This document shows, piece by piece, positions 57,940 to 64,000 of a stretch of DNA of 64,000 bases. Below the pieces are notes generated by a model. It was given only the letters and a program-made list of their open reading frames with translations. It did not search any database and was not told the origin of the DNA. Source of the stretch: Curtobacterium flaccumfaciens (GTDB lineage: Bacteria; Actinomycetota; Actinomycetes; Actinomycetales; Microbacteriaceae); assembly GCA_029689965.1 (NCBI GenBank), contig CP121450.1:1798001-1862000 (forward strand). The letters run 5' to 3'. Made by a program: the position numbers and the translations under genes. Position 1 is the first letter of the stretch. Each line of letters opens with the position of its first letter.

Positions 57940-60180
57940 GTGTCCGAACCGACCGAGATCGACCGCGAGCGCGGCTACGTCGACGGGCTCTTCGCCCGGC
58001 TCGACGAGCTGACCGCCGAGGCCGAGCAGCGTCTCGCCGAGACCCGCCGTCAGGCCGTCGGCGGGAACCACCAGAGTCGCAGCGAGCGCGACGCGTACGC
58101 ACGGCTCTACGAGGACACCATCGCGACGCTCGAGCGCGTGGGCGACCGGCTGGTGTTCGGCCGGCTCGAGGTGTCCGAGCCGGACGGCGACGAGGACGCC
58201 TTCCGGTACATCGGCCGCGTCGGCCTGCGGGACCGCGACCACCGTCCGCTCCTGCTCGACTGGCGCGTGCCCGGCGCGAGCGCGTTCTACCAGGCGACCG
58301 CAGCGCACCCGATGGGGATGCGCGCCCGCCGGCACCTGACGCTCGACGGCCGGAGCGTCGTCGGCATCGAGGACGAGGTCTTCGACGCCGCCCTCTACGA
58401 CGACGAGCGCACCCACCTGCAGGGCGAGGGCGCACTCCTCGCGGCCGTGACCGCCGAGCGCACCGGCCGGATGACCGACATCGTCGCGACGATCCAGGCC
58501 GAGCAGGACCGCATCATCCGCTCCCCGCTCGAGGGTGTCCTCGTCGTGCAGGGCGGCCCCGGCACCGGCAAGACCGCCGTGGCGCTGCACCGTGCGGCCT
58601 ACCTGCTGTACTCCTACCGCGAGCGACTCCGGGCTCCGGCGTGCTCGTGGTCGGCCCGTCCCGGCGTTCCTCACCTACATCGAGCAGGTCCTGCCGTCGC
58701 TCGGCGAGACCGGCGTCGTGATGGCCTCGCTCGGCTCGCTGTACCCCGGCGTCCACGCGACCCGGCACGACCGGCGGGACGTCTCCGCCGTGAAGGGGGC
58801 GGCGGAGATGGCGCAGCTGCTCCGCCGTGCCGTGCGGTCCCGCCAGGTCGTGCCGACCGAGCCGGTCACGCTCGACGTCGAGGGGGAGCGGCTGGTCGTG
58901 CCGCCCGCGCTCGTCGCCGACGCGATGAAGCGCGCACAGGACCGCGGGAAGCCCCACAACGTCGCCCGCGTCACGTTCAACAGGATCGCGCTCGACGCGA
59001 TGACCCGCCTGCTCGCCGACCAACTGCGCGAGCGCGGCACCACGGTCGACGAGGCGGACGAGAAGGTCCTGCGCGAGGACATCCGTTCGTCGTACGACGC
59101 CCGCGTGCTGCTCAACACGGCGTGGCTGCCGTTGCCGCCCGAGAAGTTCCTCGAGGACCTGTACGCCCGGCCGAACTGGCTCGCCACGCTGACGCCGCAC
59201 TGGACCCGGAACGCCGTGCGCTGCTGCTCCGCGATCGTGGCGCGGGCTTCACGGTCGAGGACGTCCCGCTCCTCGACGAGGCCGCCGAGCTCCTCGGCCC
59301 GTTCGACCCGACCGGCGGTGCGGCGAAGCGGGCCGCGAAGGCGAGCCGGAACCGCGACATCGAGAACGCCCGGCAGGCGATCGAGAACATGGGCGTCGAG
59401 GGCATCGTCACGGCCGAGCAGGTCGCCGGCTCCTTCGCGGAGGGCGGCGATGCGCGCACCACCGCCGAACGCGCGGCCGAGGACCGCGAGTGGACCTACG
59501 GCCACATCGTCGTCGACGAGGCGCAGGAGCTGTCGCCGATGCAGTGGCGGGTCCTCGCCCGCCGCAACCCGCTCCGCTCGTTCACCATCGTCGGCGACAT
59601 GGCGCAGGGCTCCTCGCCCGGAGCCGCCCGGACGTGGGACGACGTCATCGGGGCGCTCGCCCGCCGTCGCCGGGGCCGCGCGCCGCAGGTGCCGATCGCG
59701 CACCGCGTCGAAGAGCTCACCGTCAACTACCGCACGCCGCGCTCCATCGTCGACGCAGCCGGCGAGTTCGCGGACGCGGCGGGACTCTCGGTCACCCGGA
59801 CCGAGGCCGTCCGCGACGGCGACCCCGTCGAGCGGGTGCGGGTCGGGCGTGCCGACGTGCTCGACACCGTCGCCTCGGTCGTGGACGCCGAGCGGGCGCA
59901 CATCGGGGTCGGCACCATCGGGGTCATCGTGCCCGAGGCGGACCTCGACGCCGTCCGGCACCGGCTGGCCCGGACCGAGGCGGACGTCCGGTCGCTCGGG
60001 TCGCCGCGGCCGGGATCGGTCACGGTGCTGACCGGTGCGGACGCGAAGGGCCTCGAGTTCGACGGCGTGCTGCTGGTCGACCCGGAGCACGTCGGCGCCG
60101 ACGCGGCGCGCGCCGCGGCCGCGGTCTACGTGGCGATGACGCGCCCCACGCGCCGCCTGACGGTGATCGACGTGGCGTGA
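57940..60180 (+). CDS. HelD-like RNA polymerase-associated superfamily 1 ATPase, about three apparent frameshifts
   Basis: About 747 residues. HelD proteins use ATP to remove stalled RNA polymerase from DNA; some actinobacterial members (HelR) also displace rifamycins. The N-terminal coiled arm (DGLFARLDELTAEAEQRLAE) is followed by DRDHRPLLLDWRVPGASAFYQ, a HelD hallmark. Walker A is VVQGGPGTGKTAVALHRAAY, Walker B IVVDEAQELSPMQW, then GDMAQGSSPGAART, and motif VI VAMTRPTRRLTV. Frame breaks are near 58630, 58665 and 59210. GTG 57940 starts VSEPTEIDRERG; TACACT (57904-57909) is a likely -10. The dozens-of-bases GGGGCTTG-type rifamycin element is not seen upstream. Confidence 0.88.
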   Translation: MSEPTEIDRERGYVDGLFARLDELTAEAEQRLAETRRQAVGGNHQSRSERDAYARLYEDTIATLERVGDRLVFGRLEVSEPDGDEDAFRYIGRVGLRDRDHRPLLLDWRVPGASAFYQATAAHPMGMRARRHLTLDGRSVVGIEDEVFDAALYDDERTHLQGEGALLAAVTAERTGRMTDIVATIQAEQDRIIRSPLEGVLVVQGGPGTGKTAVALHRAAYLLYSYRERLRAPACSWSARPGVPHLHRAGPAVARRDRRRDGLARLAVPRRPRDPARPAGRLRREGGGGDGAAAPPCRAVPPGRADRAGHARRRGGAAGRAARARRRRDEARTGPREAPQRRPRHVQQDRARRDDPPARRPTARARHHGRRGGREGPARGHPFVVRRPRAAQHGVAAVAAREVPRGPVRPAELARHADAALDPERRALLLRDRGAGFTVEDVPLLDEAAELLGPFDPTGGAAKRAAKASRNRDIENARQAIENMGVEGIVTAEQVAGSFAEGGDARTTAERAAEDREWTYGHIVVDEAQELSPMQWRVLARRNPLRSFTIVGDMAQGSSPGAARTWDDVIGALARRRRGRAPQVPIAHRVEELTVNYRTPRSIVDAAGEFADAAGLSVTRTEAVRDGDPVERVRVGRADVLDTVASVVDAERAHIGVGTIGVIVPEADLDAVRHRLARTEADVRSLGSPRPGSVTVLTGADAKGLEFDGVLLVDPEHVGADAARAAAAVYVAMTRPTRRLTVIDVA

Positions 60181-60190
60181 CCGCCTGTCT

Positions 60191-60230
60191 GACTGGAGGC
60201 ACGGTGCGGGCCCGCCCTCGCCTCCAGTCC
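60191..60230. repeat. Family A palindrome
   Basis: GACTGGAGGC (60191-60200) and GCCTCCAGTC (60220-60229) flank ACGGTGCGGGCCCGCCCTC, whose centre GCGGGCCCGC is palindromic as in the 55.0-kb copy. It lies 10 bases after the helD stop and before the convergent GH6 gene. Confidence 0.92.
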
Positions 60231-60371
60231 GTCGGACGCTCGCTTCGTCGTGCCAAGGCGACAGATCCCGACGATGGCGGGTCATCGGTGCCGCGACGGC
60301 GATGGATCCCTGCAGGACGTCGGAGGCGGACCGTCGCTTTCGCGAGGAGGTTCCGGACGTCGCCCGGACGG

Positions 60372-61414
60372 TCAGCGCTTGCGGTTCTCGACGAGCGAGA
60401 GCGCGTAGGACTCCCACCACTGGCCGGCGGCCGGGCCGCCGTTGCAGGTGCCGTCGCTCAGGCCCGGGGTCTTCACCCAGAGCAGGGCGTCGAGCCGCGT
60501 CGTACCGCGGGTGACGTGCGGAGCCTGCCCGAGTCCCGCCCCGTCGGGGTTGCACCAGGTGCCGCGCCACCCCTGGCCGTTGCGCGAGACGTCGATGACG
60601 AAGTGCGGGTCGCCGCCGATCGCGTCCGCCAGCCCGTCGGCGTAGGCACGCTCCTGGTCGACCCGGTAGAAGTTCGACACGTTCGTGAAGAAGCCCTGCG
60701 TCCGGTCGACGCCGGCCTCGCGCAGCCACTTCGCCATCGTGCTCGTCGGCACCCGGTTCTCGTTGCCACCGTCGAGGTAGACGGTGAGACCGTGCCCCGC
60801 GAGCGCGGCGACGGCCTTGCGGAGGAGCGGGAGACGGTCGTGCTCGAGGCGCTTGCACACCTGGATCTGCGCGATGGAGTCGGGCTCGACCAGGACGACG
60901 GCCTTCGACCCGGCCATCGCCCGGACCGCCGCGCGGACCCACGGCAGGTACTCGTCCGCGGACGTCCCGCCCTTCGAGTAGTTGCCACAGTCACGGTCGG
61001 GCACGCTGTAGAGGACGAACACGGGGTCTTCCGCTGGCGCTCGGCGCTCCGGACGACGTCGTGGATCGTCTGCCGGGTCTCGCTGATCGAGGAGTTCGTG
61101 AGCCAGGTCGCGATCGGCTGGTCCGCGATCACGGAGATCCGGGCCGCCGTGGAGTCGTCGCCGTCGGCCCGGGCCTCGGCGGCGCGACGGCCGGGCTGGT
61201 TCTCGTCCGACGGCTGTCGCGCGAGGCCGCCGGGGAACGCGCCCGAGGCGGACCTCCGCTCCACGATGTGCCTGCCGGTCGTGTCGGCGCCGCGGGGGAG
61301 CACCAGCACGAGCGCGACGACGAGCGCCGCCACGACCACCGCCGCGATCCCGATCCACGTCCACTGGCGACGACCGGGGCTGCGACGTGCGCGGGTTCCC
61401 TCGAGACTCGGCAT
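60372..61414 (-). CDS. Glycoside hydrolase family 6 protein (probable endoglucanase), one apparent frameshift
   Basis: About 347 residues. A short cytoplasmic basic end and one hydrophobic segment (WTWIGIAAVVVAALVVALVL) suggest a membrane anchor or uncleaved signal. The GH6 fold follows: PVFVLYSVPDRDCGNYSKGG contains the family's catalytic-acid region (D in PDRDC), VVLVEPDSIAQIQ, LTVYLDGGNENRV, FFTNVSNFYRVDQE and HFVIDVSRNGQGW match cellulase family 6. The frame changes near 61025. GH6 enzymes cut cellulose chains. Its end is convergent with helD across the family A repeat; upstream is the divergent VanZ gene. Confidence 0.9.
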
Positions 61415-61498
61415 GCGCCCATGCTCGCAGGTGCGGACCGCGCCCGCCCAGGGTCGCTGGGCGTTCCCCCAGGCGTGGTGCCGCTTCCTGCCAGGAGC

Positions 61499-61963
61499 AT
61501 GCCGCAGACTGTCGGGATGTTCCGGAAGCTTCTCCTCCTCGCCCTGACCGCGGCGTACGCCTGGGTGATCTGGCGGATGACCCTGACACCGCAGGTGTTC
61601 ACGTCGGCGCAGAACTCCCTGGTCCTGCACGCGATCGCCTGGGTGCAGCAGCTGCCGCACGGTGCGTGGTTCACCTACGAGCGCACGGAGTTCCTCGCGA
61701 ACATCGCCATGTTCGTCCCGGTCGGGATGCTCGCCGCGCTGTGGCTGCCCCGTCGCTGGTGGATCCTCGGCGCGGTCGTCGGCGTGGCGCTGTCGGCGGG
61801 GATCGAGATCGCCCAGGCCGTGTACCTGCCCTACCGTGTCGCCGACCCGCGCGACGTGCTCTCCAACGGGCTCGGCGGCCTGCTCGGCGCGACGCTCGTC
61901 GGACTCTTCCGCAGCCTGCTGCCCGCGCCGCGTCGCCGTCGGCTGCGTGCTCGGACCGCCTGA
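61499..61963 (+). CDS. VanZ-family membrane protein
   Basis: Intact, 154 residues, four hydrophobic helices. ATG 61499 has AGGAG almost touching it, so ATG 61517 (MFRKLLLLALTAAYAWVIW) may be the real start. ERTEFLANIAMFVPVGMLAAL and ALSAGIEIAQAVYLPYRVADPRDVLSNGLGG (best seen in PYRVADPRDVLSNGLGG) are VanZ motifs with the conserved NxxxFxPxG and RxxDxxDxxxN patterns. VanZ gives low-level teicoplanin resistance in enterococci; most homologs have no known role. Confidence 0.88.
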   Translation: MPQTVGMFRKLLLLALTAAYAWVIWRMTLTPQVFTSAQNSLVLHAIAWVQQLPHGAWFTYERTEFLANIAMFVPVGMLAALWLPRRWWILGAVVGVALSAGIEIAQAVYLPYRVADPRDVLSNGLGGLLGATLVGLFRSLLPAPRRRRLRARTA

Positions 61964-62063
61964 CCTCTGGTAGTCTTGGGCGGTTGCCGTCGAACGGCCG
62001 CGGACAAAGAGCGCTCACGCATCCGGTGTGGGCACCGCGCAACGGACAGGAAGGGGATCATCC

Positions 62064-62332
62064 ATGGCACTTGACGCGAAGGTCAAGCAGGAGATCATCG
62101 AAGAGTACGCGACCCACCCGGGCGACACCGGATCCCCGAGGTCCAGGTCGCCGTTCTGACTCGTCGCATCAACGACCTGAACGAGCACCTCAAGGAGCAC
62201 AAGCACGACCACCACTCGCGTCGTGGTCTGCTGCTCATGGTCGGTCAGCGTCGCCGTCTCCTCGGTTACCTCTCCGACGTCGACATCAACCGCTACCGTG
62301 CGCTCATCGAGCGTCTCGGCCTGCGGCGGTAG
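62064..62332 (+). CDS. rpsO: 30S ribosomal protein S15, one apparent frameshift
   Basis: 89 residues. [20 protein letters not shown] starts it; after one lost C near 62131 (GATCCCC for GATCCCCC) the frame resumes as [39 protein letters not shown] and ends [14 protein letters not shown]15 is a primary binder of 16S rRNA. The start has AGGAAGGGG upstream. A frameshift in this essential gene is strong evidence that indels in the window are sequence errors. TAGTCT near 61970 could be the -10. A terminator follows at 62357; pnp does not follow as it does in many genomes. Confidence 0.96.
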
Positions 62333-62356
62333 TCGCCTCGCAGACACTGCTCGACC

Positions 62357-62396
62357 GAACGCCCGGTCTTCTTCGGAAGGCCGGGCGTTCTCTCGT
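62357..62396 (+). terminator. Terminator after rpsO
   Basis: GAACGCCCGG (62357-62366) and CCGGGCGTTC (62381-62390) are perfect arms around TCTTCTTCGGAAGG, which itself can pair further; TCTCGTCG follows. It lies 24 bases after the S15 stop. Confidence 0.85.
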
Positions 62397-62452
62397 CGTC
62401 CGGGTCCGATCCGCCCGGAATGTCTGCGCCGAGGATCTGGTTGGGCACCATG

Positions 62453-62471
62453 TTCATGCAAACGCATCGAA
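62453..62471. promoter_or_regulatory. Possible operator upstream of the FMN reductase gene
   Basis: TTCATGCAAACGCATCGAA is a near-palindrome (TTC-ATGC-AAAC-GCAT-CGAA) 14 bases before the ATG. Such AT-richer islands are rare in this DNA, and MarR-type repressors bind sites of this shape. No regulator gene is adjacent in the window. Confidence 0.3.
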
Positions 62472-62485
62472 AGTTGGGATCCACC

Positions 62486-63104
62486 ATGACCACCATCGCC
62501 CTCGTCACCGCCGGGCTCTCCGAGCCCAGCTCCACCCGCCTGCTCGCCGACCGTCTGGCCGAGGCCGCCGTCGCGTCGCTCGCCGCGCCGGGGAGCGGTT
62601 CGGCGCACGTGCTGCACGTCGACCTGCGTCCGCTCGCGCACGAGATCACCGACGCGATGCTCACCGGGTTCGCGGCGCCGGCACTGTCCGCCGCGATGGC
62701 CACGGTGGTCGAGGCCGACGCCGTCGTGTTCGTCACGCCGATCTTCACCGCGGGCGTGAGCGGCCTGGCGAAGTCGTTCCTGGACGTGCTCGACAAGGAC
62801 GCGCTCGCTGACATGCCCGTCCTGCTCGGAGCCACCGGCGGGACCGCGCGGCACTCGCTCGCGATCGAGCACGGCCTGCGCCCGGTCTTCGCCTACCTCC
62901 GTGCCGCCGTGGTCCCGACCGGCGTCTTCGCGGCGACGGACGACTGGGGAGCGCGGGCGACTCCGCCGCTCTGGACGGGCGCATCCGCCGGGCGGAGCGG
63001 ACCTCGCCTGGGCGATCCGCGCCTCCCGTCGGACCCCGCAGGAAGCCGACGCGCTCCCGGCGACGGCGGACTTCGCGTCCCTGTTGGGCGGTCTCGGCCA
63101 CTGA
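62486..63104 (+). CDS. NADPH-dependent FMN reductase family protein, one or two apparent frameshifts
   Basis: About 206 residues with a flavodoxin-like fold. MTTIALVTAGLSEPSSTRLLAD is the phosphate-binding start, ADAVVFVTPIFTAGVSGLAKSFLDVLD the flavin-contact region and VLLGATGGTARHSLAIEHGLRPVFAYL the conserved second half, typical of the actinobacterial CE1759-type reductases that usually partner a luciferase-like monooxygenase. The frame changes between 62955 and 62990; the tail ASRRTPQEADALPA follows in another frame. No monooxygenase gene is adjacent here. Confidence 0.85.
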
Positions 63105-63215
63105 GCCCGTGCTCTTAGGCGGCCCACAGAGCCCGTCGGGCGAGAGCGCAGCCCACGCCCGGGTCGTTCATCGCTCTGCTCGGGAACCTCGTCATGACGA
63201 CGAGGAGGACCACCG

Positions 63216-63524
63216 ATGGACACCAGGGGCAACGGCAAGCGATCCGCCCGGATCACGAGTGCGCTCGTCAGTGCTGGCGGGCTCCTGGTGGCTGCGGTCA
63301 CCGGGGTCGGGCTCTGGTTCGGGCACGAGCAGGCCACGACGACCGAGAGCACGACGTCCGGCAGCACGACGTCCGAGAGCACGACGAGCGGGACGACCAC
63401 GGACGCCGGGACGTCGACCGACTCCGGCACGTCGACGGACACCGGGACATCCACCGACCAGGGTGTGACGCAGGGGAGCTCCGGCAGTTCCGGCAGCTCC
63501 GACGCCACGACGACGGGGTCGTGA
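63216..63524 (+). CDS. Membrane-anchored Ser/Thr-rich hypothetical protein, 102 aa
   Basis: Intact. A basic N-terminus (MDTRGNGKRSARITSALVSAG) leads to one helix (LLVAAVTGVGLWFG), then about 65 residues almost entirely Thr, Ser, Gly, Asp and Glu (TTSGSTTSESTTSGTTT, GTSTDSGTSTDTGTSTD), presumably outside the cell. The stop overlaps the GTG of the apbE-like gene (GTGA), so both are made together. GAGGAGG gives a strong ribosome-binding site. No domain is recognised. Confidence 0.75.
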   Translation: MDTRGNGKRSARITSALVSAGGLLVAAVTGVGLWFGHEQATTTESTTSGSTTSESTTSGTTTDAGTSTDSGTSTDTGTSTDQGVTQGSSGSSGSSDATTTGS

Positions 63525-64000
63525 CCGTGCGCGCCGCAGCCGAGTGGGACCTCTGGACCACCACCGCCCGCGTCGTCCTGGACCACCGGGACCGACGCCA
63601 CCTCGCCGCCGCCGAGTCCTGCGTCAGCGAGGTCACCGCCGCCGTGGACGCCGCGTGCAGCCGCTTCCGGGACGACTCCGAACTCGTCGCCCGCGCCGCC
63701 GACCTCGTCCGCGGCACCGAGGTCTCACCGCTCCTGGCGACCCTCGTGCACCAGGCGCTCGACGCCGCACGGGCCACCGACGGCGACGTCGACCCGACGC
63801 TCGGCGCGCGGATGGTCTCCCTCGGGTACGACGCCGCGTTCGCGGACGCGCCACCCGTGCCCACACCCGGGGCGATCGCCCGCGAGCTCGACCCCCGGCC
63901 CGCCTGGGAACGCGTGCTCCTCTCCGGCACGTTCCTGCGCGTCCCCGAGGGCGTCACGCTCGACCTCGGCGCCGTCGCCAAGGCCGCGGCGGCCGACGCG
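63521..64000 (+). CDS. FAD:protein FMN transferase (ApbE family), 3' end outside window
   Basis: 160 residues visible. VTVRAAAEWDLWTTTARVVL, AAESCVSEVTAAVDAACSRFRDDSEL, VHQALDAARATDGDVDPTLG (DPT motif) and VTLDLGAVAKAAAADA (the GAxAKG-like flavin-binding motif, here GAVAKA) match ApbE, which transfers FMN from FAD to Thr/Ser of target proteins outside the membrane. It overlaps the Ser/Thr-rich membrane protein by four bases. No FMN-binding-domain or ferric-reductase gene is visible, though one may lie beyond the window. Confidence 0.88.
   Translation, partial: MTVRAAAEWDLWTTTARVVLDHRDRRHLAAAESCVSEVTAAVDAACSRFRDDSELVARAADLVRGTEVSPLLATLVHQALDAARATDGDVDPTLGARMVSLGYDAAFADAPPVPTPGAIARELDPRPAWERVLLSGTFLRVPEGVTLDLGAVAKAAAADA

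Noticed and set aside
61499..61963. VanZ gene as part of a glycopeptide resistance cluster
   Set aside because: No vanH, vanA or vanX relatives are nearby. VanZ-like proteins are common without any resistance role.
62064..62332. rpsO, obgE, rne and other frame-broken genes as true pseudogenes
   Set aside because: Loss of single G/C bases in runs affects essential and dispensable genes alike, and similarity continues unchanged after each break. Error is the simpler explanation.

Overview
The window is high-GC, gene-dense DNA from an actinobacterium, most likely a member of the Microbacteriaceae close to Curtobacterium. The pointers are the gene order rne - rplU - rpmA - obgE - proB - proA - nadD - rsfS, a short ProB without a PUA domain, a mycobacterial-type imuA-imuB-dnaE2 mutagenesis cassette with actinobacterial LexA boxes, a family 6 glycoside hydrolase, mycoredoxin, and many -10 elements placed 6-7 bases before a start codon (leaderless transcripts). 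The genus is an inference; no rRNA gene is present.

A general warning governs the annotation: almost every long gene is broken by one or more one-base indels, about 70 in all, mostly losses of one base in runs of 3-6 G or C. They hit essential genes (rne, obgE, rpsO) as often as dispensable ones, and the protein always resumes in another frame. I therefore treat them as sequencing or assembly errors and give each gene its full reconstructed span.

Layout. 1-1158 (minus): VKOR and a DsbA-like protein, a disulfide-forming pair. 1490-13658 (plus): rne, a membrane protein, rplU-rpmA, obgE-proB, proA, a small membrane protein, nadD, a Pro/Ala-rich membrane-anchored protein and rsfS, with a DUF4031 gene on the minus strand at 5.7-6.0 kb. 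13.8-16.5 kb: tRNA-Ala(GGC), an aldose 1-epimerase and pabB. 16.57-22.74 kb: the SOS mutasome operon imuA-imuB-dnaE2 behind two perfect LexA boxes. 22.8-24.9 kb (minus): a two-component system. 25-31.2 kb: a small hypothetical gene, a FUSC-family membrane protein, a phosphotransferase and an SNF2-type helicase. 31.19-32.30 kb: an IS481-family element inserted at the helicase stop codon. 32.4-41 kb: mycoredoxin, a CYTH-CHAD protein, a coupled fic / S9 peptidase pair, an amidohydrolase, a PabC-like aminotransferase, a small gene and a Nudix hydrolase. 41.0-46.2 kb: an Lrp-type regulator divergent from DUF3100 transporter - M20 hydrolase - L-serine dehydratase, a probable catabolic unit. 46.3-64 kb: membrane proteins, Na+/H+ antiporter, Pit phosphate transporter, aspA, YihY, MFS, FKBP, aldo/keto reductase, HelD, GH6, VanZ, rpsO, FMN reductase and the start of apbE.

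The most unusual content lies between the genes. Several families of dispersed or tandem palindromic repeats fill the intergenic gaps. Family A has inverted arms around GGMCTGGAGGCRCGG / CCGYGCCTCCAGKCC and occurs at 13 places, some of them inside coding sequence (rne, dnaE2, the CYTH-CHAD linker) and two carrying a nested insert. Family B is an 80-bp unit, three times in tandem at 28.3 kb and once inverted at 55.1 kb. Family C is CGGAACCAGGTTCCG. There are also local arrays with 15-, 19-, 21- and 22-bp periods and a perfect 38-bp palindrome. Many sit just behind genes or between convergent genes, as expected for transcription terminators or REP-like elements.
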